A stretch of 64,000 bases of DNA from Owenia fusiformis. Taxonomy: Eukaryota > Annelida > Polychaeta > Sabellida > Oweniidae. A model generated the notes under the pieces. That model saw only the letters and a program-made list of their open reading frames with translations, searched no databases and had not been told where the DNA came from. Shown one piece after another: positions 38,538 through 53,528 of the stretch. Every line of letters begins with the position of its first letter. The stretch's first letter is position 1. Where the stretch lies: the NCBI GenBank assembly GCA_903813345.2, contig CAIIXF020000009.1, positions 36,017,759-36,081,758 on the forward strand, written 5' to 3'. The translations under genes were made by a program, and so were the position numbers.

Positions 38538-41500
38538 CGTTTCCCTGGATATCTTGACGGCATCCTCTATACCATGTATCCTGGAGCCAACAAGATAGAC
38601 GCCATGCGTCCACACAACGCAGTCTTCATGCATCCACACCTCTCCTAATTCTGCCTCGCAGCTTTTAGCCGAAGATTTCCTCCGTTTACGGGAAGAGTCT
38701 TTATCCTTTCCTTCAGGGCTATTTTTCTTCTTGGAGGGAGTCAATGGGTCATCTTTAGCATCTGGGATGTATGGCCCATAAAGATCACCTAAATGTTTGT
38801 GATTGCTGCCCTTTCCACATAATGCACAGACCCAGGGTTTGTTATTGTCACAGTCACCTTTAGATGGGCAAACGGCTGATGTTTGGAGTCTGAGCCCCTG
38901 TACTTTGTTCAATGCTACTGATGCTTGCTTTTTGTTCTTCCCCTGGTCATTCTCTTCCAAGGGGGAGTTGACAACCTTATATCCAGTTGGGTTCTCTTTT
39001 GGTCCTTCTGGCCTTATCACTGGTCCCTGATGGTTAATAACTGACTTTTTCTTATGTTTTTTACCACTTTGCACTAAATCAACAGTTTTACCTAAATTCA
39101 GTGCATTGAGCTCATTGTCTGTGTTCAACTCAAATGGATCCATTTCTTTCTTTTTCCTTCGTTTTTTATTATTTGCACTTGCAGGTTTTTTCGTTTTATT
39201 CTCCGGGTTCGTTTTACTTCCTGGTGGACGGCCGATTCGTTTGCCCTTGGCACTATAAGTCTCTTTCAAAACTTTTTTTCGTGCGGGAGAACTTTGGGTA
39301 TTAGGTTTTTTAAAAATATTTTCTACTTCATTAATATCTTTATTTTCACTGTCATTGACTTTCAGTGCAGTAGAAGTGTCTTTAATAGATTCGCTTTCTT
39401 CATCTGGCTTTTCACTTTTAATATTTTCATCATCAGTACAACTACTGATTTCTATACCAGTCCCATTGCTATCACTGTACAATTTTTTATCTACAATTTT
39501 CTTTTCATTCAGAGTGTCATTTTCTGTCTCTTTTTTAATATTCCCAGGATTTGGCTTATGATTTGAAGGATCATCTTTCACCATAAGCACATCCAAAACC
39601 TGATTTACTTTCATATTTGTTCCTCCTTTGATTTCGGCCCAAGCCTCTTTTGAAGCCTCTTTGAAATTAGATAATCTTGGTAAGAAATCTTTGGAATATG
39701 TTTTCTTACGCTTGGTTGGACTAACTGTAAAGTCTGAATCCAGATCATCCTCATAGTCGTAATCACTGAGTCGTGACGCAAGGGCATTTTTACGATCTCT
39801 TAAAGAATGCGAGTGAACAGGATGTTCCCCATCCACATTATCATCAGTCTTTGCATAATACTTTGCATGGTTATATTTCCTTTTAGTTGTTTTCTCAGTT
39901 ATAATATTGTTCAATTCATCTACTATATCTCCATTTGGGAGATTATGCTCATGTTTTGTGTCCTCGTCTTCGGGCTCAGGTGGGCAATCCTCCTTTTGAG
40001 TGTCTGTAGGTTTATTAGGTGTGTCACCCTCACTTTCAGAGTGTTCAATACCATTCACAAGTTTGGGTGTTTCATTATTCAATAGCTTAGCTGGAGACTT
40101 GTGCCCTTCCTTGAGACTAGTGAATGATGGTGTCTCATCTATATTGTCCATGTCATATACTGAGCCATCATTTTCTAAGGAGTTTTTCCTGCTTGTGGGT
40201 TTAGGGCTTGGGGTTTCAATAGCATGTGAGTCACTTAATGATGAATTAAAAGATGGCTCAGTTGTTTTGGAAGTCTCACTACTGAAGCTCGTATCAAGTG
40301 TTGGGCTTTTACTGAGTCCCATGGCATTAATGTCCTCCTCATTAAAAGTGAGGTCTTTCAGGTTATCAGGGGGATCTTTTTGGTCATTGAGAGGGTCTTT
40401 GAGGTATTGTCTTTTAGGGTAATCAGATATATCAGGCTCAGTTAGACCCCCAGCAAGGCCTTGTTCAATCACATCATCTATGGTAGTTCTTATATGAATG
40501 TCCTTTTCAGATTCGGGTCCTGATGACTTACGTTTGCGAGACTTTTTAGGTGGAGGTGGCATTAGGTTGCCCTGTGCATCATACACTAGTTCTGGTTTCT
40601 TCCGTTTTGAACCTGGTTTTGGGCCAGGTTTCTTTCGTATTTTGATGGGTGGCGCCTGGGGGTCTACCAGCACTGGAAGGGGAGGGGGGTAATTAGGAAA
40701 ATCCTGCATTGGCATCTGATTATGCTCACTATATTGAGTCATAAAGTCTGTATGTGAATTAGTGTTCATAGTCATATTGCTTGAATCCATATCTTCACTT
40801 TTGCTATCAAAGTCAAAAATATCAGTGGGGTTAGTGGATGGCACATTTTGTTGCTCATTATCCATGTTCAGGTTTGGCAGGTCCTGAATAGGATTATCTT
40901 CTGGTTTGCTTTGATGGCCCTGATGCTGCATATCTGAATGGTATGACATCTGACTGTGTAATGTGTCTGTGAGTGGCATGCTAGGCAAAGGAGTTACATT
41001 TGGTACACTGGTGGTAGGATTACATGTCTCACTTCCCATATAATTCCCAAGGTCACCACCAGAGAGCTCCCAGTTTTTTGGCACCTCATTTTTCATTTCC
41101 TCTGAATCAGGGTGGTCTCCTTTATGAACCACACTTTTGGGGTCAACAACTTTGCTATCTGGAAGCATCGCAAGCTTTTGAAGGGACATGAGGGGGTCAG
41201 CACAGTTGTTGAGGGGGGTGCTAGGGTTTGATTGGTTATTGAATCCCCCAGGGGATTGTGGCAGATAGTTTTGATGTTGTGATTGTTGCTGCTGTTGCTG
41301 CTGATGCTGCTGTTGCTGCTGCTGTTGCTGTTGTTGTTGTTGTTGTTGTTGCTGTTGAATCTGTTGCTGAGGAGTGCTAGGCTGTTGCGGTGTGTTCTGT
41401 TGTTGTTGGTATGGTGAACTATGCTGTTGTTGATACGGTGAGTTATGTTGTTGTGAGTGACCACTACTGTAGCTATTCTGTGGTGAGTAGTGGCCGCTGT

Positions 41501-42350
41501 GTGCGGGGGAAGCCATTGGTGTGTGACCCTGACCTTGAGGGGGGAAGGCAGGATGGGCAGGTGAGCTGGTAGGCTGCTGTGCTGGGGACTGCCGAGGAGG
41601 GTTTGGGGAACCCATAGCCCCCATTGAATGAGCCGGTGAGGCCACCGACCCTGGGGACTTAACCGATGCAGATATAGGGCTCGTCAAAGTATCCATATTT
41701 TTAGGTGGCATCGAACTGTCTGTTGGCACACTGGGTACACTGTGGTTGCTATGCACAGAGGCAGGGCTACGAATCATAGGACTTATGGGAGAGGTCCTGG
41801 TATGACTTGGGTATGTGGGGCCAGGGGGAGTCTGACCTGGGTATGCAAAGTGATTGCTCTGTCTCATAGAATTTAAGTGTGAGGGGCTGCTTTGTATGTG
41901 GTGTGGTGACTGAGGGATAGGGGGCACTCCTAGTCTCATGTCCCTGTATTTATCATATGTAGGTGCCCCCATGGGTTGAGGCTGCATACTGGGGTATGAA
42001 TGGGAGGAAGAGCCCATATGTTGCAGGAAGCTATCAGTGGCAGGTGAGGGTGGGGGCCTCATAGGGGGAGGAGGGAGGGCAGTGGGCCCTGCATGATACA
42101 GCGAACTCTCTGTACCCATATGACCTGTAGGGCTGTTATACGTTGGCATGGGGTAGGCTGGGGGTGTGTAGCCCTGATGTGCTGCTGTACTGTATGGTGG
42201 CGAAGACATGGTCTGGTTCATATACATGCTGCTGGCACTGCTGTAAGATGGCTGATGCATCATAGGTGGAGCATGTGCCTGCCCGGAGTAGAGGTCAGCC
42301 TGGCTCCCATACCCTGACATCCCCATAGAACCCATAGAGCCCATAGCACC
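38538..42350 (-). CDS. TCF20/RAI1-like main exon
   Basis: 1271 codons, phase 0 at both ends (acceptor TGTGTGTTCCAG, donor GAAACG|GTGAGT). It opens with GAMGSMGSMGMSGYGSQ and a long Pro/Ser/Gln/Met/Tyr-rich region without globular fold. A polyglutamine tract is next, then acidic stretches and AT-hook-like motifs (KKPGPKPGSKRKK, IGRPPGSK). Several Lys/Arg clusters (KKRRKKKE, SRKRRKSS) may act as nuclear localisation signals. The ePHD starts at its C-terminal end (WVCALCGK, LGDLYGPYIP, VWMHEDCVVWTHGVYLVG). A giant central exon is also typical of vertebrate TCF20 and RAI1. Confidence 0.92.
41273..41375 (-). repeat. polyglutamine (CAG/CAA) tract in the main exon
   Basis: Mixed CAA and CAG codons encode a run of about 17 Gln, a His, seven more Gln, then SQHQ. 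Mixed codons usually keep such tracts more stable than pure CAG. Confidence 0.88.
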
Positions 42351-45300
42351 CTGGAACACACACAACAATTTCATTAAATAAACATCACAAAATAAAAATG
42401 AATTTTAGTTTGGATTTAGACTGAGAAAGCTTCACAGTTGCATACATTTTGTGATCAATTGACCGAACATAATTAAACTTTGTACACTTTAGACTTAGAA
42501 TGTTTTATAGATGGAACTAGGTGTTCTGTGGTATATCCACAAGCTCCATATTAAAACACTAATGGTACATCCTATGTTTTACAAGAAGATGAACCAGCCG
42601 TTGTCTCTATGTACAATATTTGCAAATTAAATGTGCATGTAGCATATGTCTATGTTTGCATTATCAATTGAATTATAATACAGTTGAATTATTTATCAAT
42701 GATTCTCCAGAATAATTCATCATGCTGGTTAACATTGAACAGTTTCTCTGGAAATATCTCAGAGGTTATTTTTGGCTTAGGTTGTAATGGTTCTTGGCCC
42801 TGTATTCGTGGGGCAAATATCACCTCAGTTGGGGAAATCATAACATAGCAGTGTGTGACTAAATATAGATCTCTCCAAAACACAAGGATGAAGAACATTT
42901 CAACTGTAAATAAACCATGAAATTAAGATCTGTTTTTTGGCTTGCTTAATCGAAACCCCTCCCAATATTCTCTCTCCCATACACAAGTCTAACATCAAGC
43001 TTTCTTACACAAGAAAAAATCTCAAAAATCAATAAAGAATTATTAGTAGTAAACAGTTACATTAAAATATCTCTGTCCTTTATAACCTCATGTCCTTGAA
43101 GAACATCTTCATGTTTGTAAACACTCAAATAATCAACTGACAAAGTATCACTGTTTTCTTTATCTGACCTATTTTATATACAAATGGTAAATTAAAAATA
43201 ATATAAACTTTTTACATTAACATACATGAACACCAAATTGGTGAACGATTGTTATTGTTTCTTCTTCAATTCAGTGTCATTCATTACAAATCTTTAAGAG
43301 CATACATGTAAGAACTGACAAAATCTCTTTTAATATGAAATTATTAAAAACGGTCTCTATGAGAAATAACAGAAAAATATACCGGAATATTTAGTATCAT
43401 TTACAATTTAAGTTTTACTTCAGAATTGCTATCATACAATTGTAAACTATGAGTAAAGCAAGTGAGAATAGAAAATGCAATGCAAAATGAAAGTACTTTG
43501 CAGCCCTTACAGGTTGCTATCTTATCACAACAATACTTATCATGTAAGAATCCAATGCAAGGGATTATGGCCTACATAGGATGATGTGGTTTTACATGTT
43601 GAAGGTCTCTTTTTACTAATATCTGCCTGTACTCCTTACTTGTGGAAAGGAATAGCAACACATATACAAACTCTGGCAAGATGCCATCAAACCATGGAAC
43701 TATGTTGCTGAAGCGGTTGCTATAACAACCACCCATCTTCACAGTTTATACTCAGACCATATACTTACTTAACTATTACATTTTCATACTAAGCTTCTTG
43801 GTGAGGTCGAAACCCTAAGATGTACATCTAAAAATACCTATCCTCAACCTGGAACATTATCTAGGCCATCCAAGGGTGGTGGGAATTCAAAGCTTTTAAG
43901 CTTGGGAAATATGATCAAATTGACTAATGCACAATCCTTATTTTCCATCAATCAATAGTCCTAGGATCTAATGTGATTTACAATTTTAAGGGCCACAAAA
44001 ACCTTCCTGCATTGATTGGTTTTACCCAAGGAAATTTGAGTAATAGACTAGCATTGCATCTTAAGTCATCTATATATTTTATATCAAATAATATCATATA
44101 TATATGGAAGTCAAGATGCTTGTAAGCGTATCACATAAATAATATACATGAGTGTAATCAATAAATGTCAGATGCAAAAAAGGGTGACAAATTGAACATC
44201 AGTCTTAGTAAGTGGGATTATGAGTAACATGGTGTAAATTATGCATGATCGATATAGGGTAGAAATATATTATAGAGGGAGCGAGGAGATAGCGAGAGAG
44301 AGAGAGATAGTGAGAGAGAAGCAGTAATATTACAGGTTGGGTCACCTCTATGGGCAAATTCAATTTCACTGTTATCCTCCTAGAGAGGAAAATCAATAAC
44401 CACACTTTCACCAAGAGTTCCTAAGAATAAATTGTCAAATGGTCATCATGTGTTAAAATGTAAAATATAATGAAACAGAGAGGAAATAGCAAGTATTAAA
44501 ATATCCAAGCATATACCAATACACAATATTATATAGAAATGTTAGAAAATGAGAATGCCTGTTGATGTTAATTGAGAAATCAGTAGAACAAGCAGGACAG
44601 AGTGAATTTTCCCTTTCTTGAAATACCAACTGATGTATTAATACCACTATTGGCATGTTGGCTTGAGAAGAGATTGAAGAAGGTTTTACAAGGACATATC
44701 ATGTGAATATATAAAGGGAGAAGAACTTGCTGCTTATTCAGGATTAAGTGGGAGGGTTGATAGAAGACATTTTAATATTCTGAATAGTCAGATGTAATTT
44801 CATATCAGATTTGTAACAAGAAAGTCCAATTGTATCTGACATTACTTGTCAAGGTGGAGAATTGTGATCGATTGATTTCTTCAATCCCAGGAAGGCTAAG
44901 TCGTGTTGCTATGGTAACCAGAAATCCTGATTGCTTGGCTTAATGCTACAAAGCAAATAAAACATAAGTCCGTAGCTAAATGACAAGAAATGAAATCTCT
45001 AATGACAGAATATGCCAACGTATATGAGAAGTGAGGCCTACGCATAAAATATCACCATAACCATTCATATACCACAGCTTTCCTCTGAAATCTCAATGAA
45101 GCATATCTACATATATTTCTCTGAGTAAATATGTCCTGTTCAGTTTGTTCATTGCTCAGATCTTACCATTCCATGCTGAATATCTGCCTGCCATATTGCC
45201 CATATAACTCATTAAAAGGAATACTCAGCATAATTAATCTTACTCTAATGAGATTGCTTCTAATACTTCCGTAGAAAATATATATGCATCTATAGAATAT

Positions 45301-46276
45301 GATAAATGCAGATGCGACGTCATCATTCATATTACATTCACTCCTAGTCTTATCTCCCCATGGTGAGATGATGTGATTTATTCATTTCAATCTGACCCTC
45401 CGGCCTGTCCCCCAACTTTGTGCTTAACCATTCATAGCAAATTTGATTCACATGACTGTGTAAATATTGCTGAAGAAAACTATAATACACATCAACCCAT
45501 AATACACATCAACCCAAAAAACGTGCCAAAATGTTTTACATCTTTACATTAACTTGTTACTTTTACGCGACTGAATACTAGATACACTATATGGGAGGGA
45601 CCACATTCAGACTTACCAGAGTTCCTCTAAGAGACCTAATTCTCTTCCAGAGATTGGGGCTATGGAACCCAAAATAGAGAAAGCAGGAGTCCAAAATTGG
45701 CTTTCTTTGACTGATCAATCAAAATCAAATAGTTATGAACTTAACATCAAAGATATCTATATATGTTACAATTCACTGGACTTATGAATTCCATATGAAA
45801 GTTCATATCATATAACCAGCTTTTTGTTTGTTATTCATTTACTGAAAATAAACACTGCACCCATACATGGTGTATAACCTTTATGTATATATTTTGGAAG
45901 ATTCCAAGAAAGATTCCAATCAGAATCTGTTAATGAACTTCTCTTCCAAGTCTTTACATACAAAAACTGATGATATAAATAATTTATTGATAAAATAGTT
46001 TTTTTGTCATTGAGCATGATCTATTACTCTTTCTCACCTCCTGAGCCCTCCTTCATAGGAAGTCAGGTTTAACATGTCAACTTGCTGAACCATCATTTGG
46101 ACAAAAATTGTCAAAATTTCAAGGTGTACTTCACGAATTGTGTTAATTAACACAAACTTTGTTTCACCCCAACCCAGCTGGATGAGTTCAAAATTTCAGT
46201 AAACAACAATTTCGTGGAAAAAATAATCGTAACGTTCAACATGCATGCCAAAATATATAACTATACTAAGAAGAAC

Positions 46277-46419
46277 AAGGCATTACCATGACAAAATGTC
46301 ACCACATTTGTAAGTTATTGCAAATCGTTGCAGATGCCAAACTCCAAATGCTGACCATCGAATGCCAAACTCCGTCCATAAAAAACTGGAGACTAGATAC
46401 AACTTCTAGCGGTGACATG
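46277..46419 (-). repeat. GTCACCACC-family short copy
   Basis: AAGGCATTACCATGACAAAATGTCACCAC at one end and GGTGACAT at the other, 143 bp, no half-site array. Confidence 0.7.
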
Positions 46420-47261
46420 AAAAGTTGAAAACCAAAAGTATCGTTAATAAAGGTCCTTTTATTGTATAGTATACAGGTCCCACTATAGAATATATAAGTA
46501 TGATGTATAAATAAATGTTGTACGCTGTGCTAAATAACTGTAGAACAGAGCATGAATATCCCGGTTGAATAAAAATAGAGATTCTCTGCTGTCAAAGTAA
46601 TTGGGTGATTAGGGAAAACCCAACCCAAATTACCATAGATAATCAGTAAATGGATAAGCCCAACTCTTGCAGATTAAAACTGAGATCTTATGCTAAACAC
46701 AAGAGTCTATTATGTAACAGAGAACTCATGAAGTCTATAAGGGAAATGAGAAAGTCCACCCAAATGTGAAAGAAACCGAAACAATTAAACATGAAGCAGA
46801 AAGGGGAAGAAAAAATGGGAAATTGCAACAAACATATTCTCATTGGAAGGTTGGTTTGATATAATGATACCAGGGAAGATAATTCTCCACTCCTCAACCC
46901 TACAATGAAACCTCAACAGATTTTTATCTCAAAGTTCTCAACCCCATGGCACTCTGACATAAATAGCACCTTCCTGTTGATAACATCTTTTAGTGGTTAT
47001 GTTTTAGAATCTCACATACAGTGGAGAATTAGTAAATTGCAAGGAATAAAATAAACAGCCACTCTAAACTCTAAATTCAGTATAAATTCCACATATCTTT
47101 GGATGGTAATGGGTGTGTTGAAAGAGATGTAAAAAGCACGATCAGGGCACCAACTAGGTGCAAGAAACAGCCTGCTGATGGAGACTTGAAATGAGGTTGA
47201 AGATCAAGAGAAGCCAGAGGCACAGATAGTCAAGTGATGTCAGTACAATGGCTATGAATAA

Positions 47262-47395
47262 TGAGGCTCCATCTCTGAATTATGAGGCCCTGTCACAGAA
47301 TTATGAGGCCCTGTCAGAAAATTATGAGGTCACAGAATGTGAGGCCCTGTCACAGAATGTGAGGCCCTGTCACAGAATTATGAGGCCTGTCACAT
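47262..47395 (+). repeat. short degenerate tandem repeat (~21 bp)
   Basis: About six copies of TGAGGCCCTGTCACAGAATTA with deletions. Open in one frame by chance. Confidence 0.65.
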
Positions 47396-47759
47396 ACCCA
47401 GACCATCTCTGTCTTGCAAAAATTATGAGAAATGAACTAATAGAAAACTGTGAAAATGCTCATTATTATCATACTATGCTCTCAAAATGCCCAATTTCAG
47501 TATTCCATAAACTCAGATGAAATGGACATTTTAAAAGAAGAGGCTTCACCACAAAGTGTTCAAAGCTGACAAAAAAATAGCAAGGAAGGATTTAAATGTC
47601 AGGTTTCCCATATTCCAAGTGTTCCTGAACTCTCTTTCTCTAAAATTATGAATCTTGTAGATAAAAATAAGTCTGACATTTTATGGTTAAGAGGGTAAGC
47701 CTTTTTATAGCCAGTTTATGGAAGTGAGATATGTTCTCTTAAGAACATTCTATCCTTGG

Positions 47760-48440
47760 ACTACTGATATCATCATTTTATTGTACATGTATTACTACTG
47801 ATATCATCATTTTATTGTACATGTATTATTACCGATATCAACATTTTATTGTTCATGTATGACTACTGATATCATCATTTTATTGTACATGTATGACTAC
47901 TGATATCATCATTTCATTGTACATGTATTGCTACCGATATCATCATTTTATTGTACTTGTATTGCTACCAATATCATAATTTTATTGTACATGTATTACT
48001 ACCGATATCATCATTTTATTGTACATGTATTACTACTGATATCATCATTTTATTGTACATGTATGACTACTGATATCATCATTTTATTGTACATGTATGA
48101 CTACTGATATCATCATTTTATTGTACATGTATGACTACTGATATCATCATTTTATTGTACATGTATGACTACTGATATCATCATTTTATTGTACATGTAT
48201 GACTACTGATATCATCATTTTATTGTACATGTATGACTACTGATATCATCATTTTATTATACATGTATAACTACTGATATCATCATTTTATTGTACATGT
48301 ATTGCTACTAATATCATCATTTTATTGTACATGTATTACTACTGATGTCATCATTTTATTGTACATGTATTACTACTGATATCATCATTTTATTGTACAT
48401 GTATTACTACTGATGTCATCATTTTATTGTACATGTATTG
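47760..48440 (+). repeat. 34-bp minisatellite, about 20 copies
   Basis: Unit ACTGATATCATCATTTTATTGTACATGTATKACT, highly regular. Each unit holds the palindromes GATATC and TACATGTA. It lies 140 bp downstream of exon 48582-48670 on the gene strand. Confidence 0.93.
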
Positions 48441-48581
48441 AAAATAATGTCCATGTGAATGAATGATGCAATCTTTTCATAACTTATGACTTATTATTTG
48501 TGTGTTTATAATAAGTAATTAATATTGATAGATTTTAACAATGATCCGTGAAACATTCTCCAAGGCTAGACTGATACTTAC

Positions 48582-48670
48582 CATTTGTGTGGGGTCATTG
48601 TGAGAGTATGGAGGCATGGGAGGTCGGGAGTAGGAGCCCATCATACTGTCACTATATTGGTTCATCCCAC
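48582..48670 (-). CDS. TCF20/RAI1-like exon 3
   Basis: Acceptor TGTTTTTCAG, donor AAATG|GTAAGT. Encodes GMNQYSDSMMGSYSRPPMPPY and HNDPTQM, the same Gly/Ser/Met/Pro/Tyr composition as the start of the main exon. Phase 1 in, phase 0 out. Confidence 0.82.
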
Positions 48671-51600
48671 CTGAAAAACACAGACAATATATAAGTTGCT
48701 GGTTGTTATAAACCCTTTCATCATTTTTCCAATTTTCACTTGATGAGATGAGCTGTTGCAATTCCAAAGACAGGGATGGGAACAAGAAATCTGCCTACTC
48801 CATAACTTGAGCAGGAAAATAGAATTTATCCCGATATGACATAAATTCCCAGGTATTATCTACACCAAACCCATACAAGTAAGCCATACAATTGTTACAT
48901 ACTCATAAATCCTACTGTATTCTTAAATTGATATAACTTTCCCAGTTTTTGGCCCACCCTATATATTTATGAGGTTGCTATGATATATGATATCAAACAA
49001 TACAAAACATAGAAAAACACATTAAAATACATAAAAAACAAACACTGATCTAAGGATGAACTTTACATAACATCAAGCTCCACTGTTTCATATATATCAA
49101 TTATTGATTTATAAAATCGAATGCAGTAATATTATACGACTTCATAAACCTAGATGAACACATTAGATTTATCATTCACACGCTTAATGAAAATACCATT
49201 ATAATGAATAATTCACCATAATCCAGTCTCTATTCTTGTTAGGGTAAGCTGACTATAGGTGAACTTGTTAGTAAATGCTCATAAGAATGAAATATTATTA
49301 CATCCCACTATAACTGTGTCTACAGGTAAACATTCCTACTTACAAATGTCATTGTAGTGTCATTTTTCATCTTTTTTTTATCAAGATTGATTTTACATAA
49401 AAAGCTGAAAATGAATGGTTTTGGAATGAGAAAATAACGAATCTGTTAACAGACAGACATGGTTTTCTCTAAATTATAATGAACACCCAGAATATCAGTT
49501 TATTAGAATCTTAGATGGGGAATTATTCTGTATACCCTATACAGCATTATTCTACTATCATATGTGTTTTAATAACTGTGGCTGATATTAGGGGCACCAT
49601 CCCTTTATGAAGCTTATAATGAACATAAACCTCTTTCAAATAAATCTATTTGATGTTTATTGTTAATTGAAATCTTCGGATCAATAACAATAAGCAGTGA
49701 CGTATAAAAAAAATTAAGGCAATAAATCCTTCAGAAACCTTCCACCATTGCACAATTCATCACTTATATAACAGTCAATTAAATAACCTTACAAATAACC
49801 CATCGTGCCCATTGACACCATTCACTGAAACTCATAAATGTCATTGTAAAGTCTACAAAACAGTACCTTACAATATAAAACACAGTTAAGTCACTGAATC
49901 TGACACAAGCAGATCTTATTTGCAAGGGTTGGGCTATATCTTTTTGAAGGTGCAATAGATATATTTGCAAGGGCAAGAAGATAGATAAATAAGAAATTAC
50001 TACATAGCAATGTATTGATTATTGCATCTTATCAAGCAATAATAACAGGCATAGAAAGATTTGATCGATATGCTACATGTTGACTTTACAAATATTCTAA
50101 TCAGATTTACAAATTCTCCAGCTGCTTGGCAAAAAATCATGGTATATATGTAAATGAATTAAAATAATAACAGATTTCTTGGGAAAGATAATTTGAAATC
50201 ATATTCTAATGCTTTTAAGTGTTTTGTCATTGACATGTTCTAAGGTCAACTGTAAAAATTGTTTACCTACTGTTATATTTTTTTAATAGGAGACCATATA
50301 TTCATGCATATACATATGAAGTACATTTTAATATGATATGTGATGTCACAATAACTAGATTTACATAACTAGAAAAATTTGATATTCTGGTCTATCATAT
50401 GAGATCGATATCAACGATTCTATGATTTATGAAACCTTAGATTTTATTCTGCCTTAATGCCAATGTTAAATGTTGCCCCTTGTACTTTCTCATAGCTCAG
50501 ACAAGATGTACTGTACAATTAATGTAACATCTCTCTCAACACATCTACTGGTAGGATGACATACAGTGTAATTAGGACTATAGGGAATGTATCATGTTGA
50601 GTTTAAAAACGCAGCAGAAGCTGGGACTGGGACGAAGTGACCACTGCTCTATCATACTATAGGGATGAAGAAAGTGACTATTTCTAGCTCAACCTCAGTT
50701 ACTAACATTCTCCATTTTCCTTCCATATGACCACTAATGATGCTCTTGCCTATTTGATTTTACATTGAGACTATAGCCAATATCCTTATGAGATTGAAAT
50801 GTTAGACTGCCTTAGCCTAAAGCTGAGCTATACTAGAAATAATATATGCACATAGCTAGTTTTTATCAGATATTTCCTCAAAACACTTATTTAACATGCT
50901 GAAAAAATACTAAAATACTCACAAAAATACAGGTAATCCATGTTGCGTAATCCCGTTTGAAACACTTTGGATATTTCAAAGAAAACCGCAAAATCTTAGT
51001 TTAATATAATCATGTTCACTCAGAGGAGTTGTTGCAAATTCAACATGGTTGCAGCCGTAGCTTACAAGGGATGGATCATATGTTCTGCGTTTAATTTGTA
51101 ACCAATCAATACAAACCTAATGCGTTATTGATTTGCGTGTCCTTTCACTGAATTTCATGAATTTCATCGCTTTGATATATATAAAAAACCATCATTTACT
51201 ATGTTTTTTTAACTAGCGCATTACGTGTATAGACAATTTAAAGAAATCTTGATTGTTTGAACGTATATGGAAAAACATGAAGTTATTCTGATTTTAAGTG
51301 ATCGAGTGATAATTAAAAGGGATAACTGCCATTAACTGGAAGGAACACCCACCTTATCTATATGCATGCTTCTAATATTGATCTTACATGGCTTATTGAT
51401 TTCATTTCACCTAGCAAGCTTGTCTTTGGACTAAATGACAGGTCCCCTTGTAATGTATGTGGAGAGGAACTGATGCCTCCACCTGGTGGAGTGTGAGATA
51501 ACTAAGGTTAATAACAAGACTTCAGTTCCAGTTTATCACACAATATCAGATATCTTCCCTTGCAAGAAATGATAAACATGTATAACAAAAATTCAATGTT

Positions 51601-53528
51601 ATTACAGAGAAACTTTCACTTAGATACTTTGCCTTGTTATAAATACCATACCAGAAGTAACGCCCCTTCCCTTTTTCAAATTGGTAATCCATCAAAATTC
51701 TCCATTTCAAGAGATTCAACATTCAATATTTCCATCCACCTTCCATATGATGCATAAGATGACCATTCTTTTACAAAAAGTAGGAATATTCTATATTAAA
51801 GGGTTGAGACATTGATATTATTCTCCAGAAGATAAAATGAGAAAGCTGACGAAGAGTAACATAAATATACATGTAATAATATAAAAAAGAAAAGCAATAC
51901 TAGTATGTAATATGCTATATAAATTATGATTGCACAGAATCAACTGAAAAACACCATGAACATTATGATACCTCAAAAGTTAATGGAAGTAGGCACCCAA
52001 CATCAACATCACCCAGAGACGTTTTTTATTGTACATGTACCTCTTATATGTACCTTATGTAAGAACCTTGATCTGATGGGATGTCAACTGGTGATTTGTC
52101 TACTATTGGGAGCAAGCTATTTTTAGAAGAAAAACCTAGAAAACCTAAATGTTCTGACACCTTTTTAGGAAAAAATAAAGGGACATTCTGAAAAGTAATC
52201 TAAAAATACATTTTGTGATAGCATCAATATATATGGGTAATCCCAAGGACAGTTTGATCAAATTTAATAAAAAGACTTCAATTCTCATGCTTCAGTTCCA
52301 TCAAATATAGTCTGTCAAAATCAATAATCGCCAAAAGATGGCATGCTAGTTGAGTTTAATAAACCAACATAGGATTTTATGTCCTTACCGAGAATTGTAT
52401 ATCAATTCCCCATTTTCAAAGAGTGAGGTATTCCTAGACTTCTTCATGAATAAGATTCACTACATTTGCACTTCTAAAATTTGGAACTACTGTGTTGTTA
52501 ATGATCAGTTGAGTTTAACATATTGAAAATCATGAATGAAACATTGATGTATGGCAGTCTGATAAAAATAGCAATATTAAAACATTTCATTATGCATGTT
52601 ATGAACAGACAGCAAAATACACTGTTACTCATACTTATGGGAATTAATATATTTTTAAAGATTCTTGCAGTTTATTTTTAAAAAAAAAGTTCCATACTAT
52701 AAGATTAATGTTCTACTGTTGTATCTTAACAGAAAATGACACAATCTTTTTGAAGATAATTGATGACGAGGAAGACAAAAAACTAAAATCAAATATTCCA
52801 TATTTGTGAGAAGAGTGTACATGTATATTGGATATACAGTAGTAAATCGTAGAAAGGCACCTTTCTAAATATATTAGAAGTTTTGTGATTTTTTAAAGAA
52901 AATATCTTCAGACCAAATAGAAGTTAGAATCACAATATCTCAATTTGGATTTCTGAAGTGATACGAAAGCAAACGTAAATATTAACCTAATCGCAGAGGC
53001 TAACCTAATGAAATGTCAGAAAATCCGCCCTCAGAAGGTTCACCACTGACAGAAATCTTCATCTACAGTGAATAGCATTACACGCAGCTTGCAAAACTCC
53101 ATATATTCTGATAATAATAGTATGATTGTTATACTCTCAAAAAGACAAATTCTGGATTATCAAAAAAGTCCTAACAAAGACTATTTAATAATGGAGTAAT
53201 CCGCAAACAGCATTTCATCAAGAGATATGAACAATCCTTGCATAGCACTTTACATGGTTATCATTCCTCAAAGCCACCTTGAACGGAATCGCACTGGAAT
53301 TTCATAAAATCGACAATTATTTGAACTTGCTTATTAGTATAATATATCAAGAAAAAGTTCCTGTTCATAAATAGTTACATGTACTTTGACATTTATCTAT
53401 GATTTACTTCTATTAAGGGAGAACTAATCTACAATTGGAAATATTTTCTGTTATTTTATCATTCTGTCTCTATACTGAGTGAACTGATTTGAAATCCAAG
53501 GTCACCAGAATCATAATTCTTCTCCTAC

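Larger units (their letters stand above)
42351..48581 (-). other. TCF20/RAI1-like intron 3
   Basis: 6.2 kb. It includes a GA-rich run (44278-44325), a minus-oriented GTCACCACC-family copy (46277-46419), a short degenerate ~21-bp repeat (47262-47395, GAGGCCCTGTCACAGAAT words) and the 34-bp minisatellite. The rest, 42.4-46.2 kb, is unremarkable A+T-rich sequence. Confidence 0.6.

Noticed and set aside
44205-46897. Several 60-70-codon minus-strand ORFs in intron 3
   Set aside because: Random-length ORFs in A+T-rich intron with no domain, splice logic or conserved motif.
47760-48440. CRISPR-like regular repeat
   Set aside because: Units are contiguous with no unique spacers, and the sequence is from an intron-bearing animal genome.
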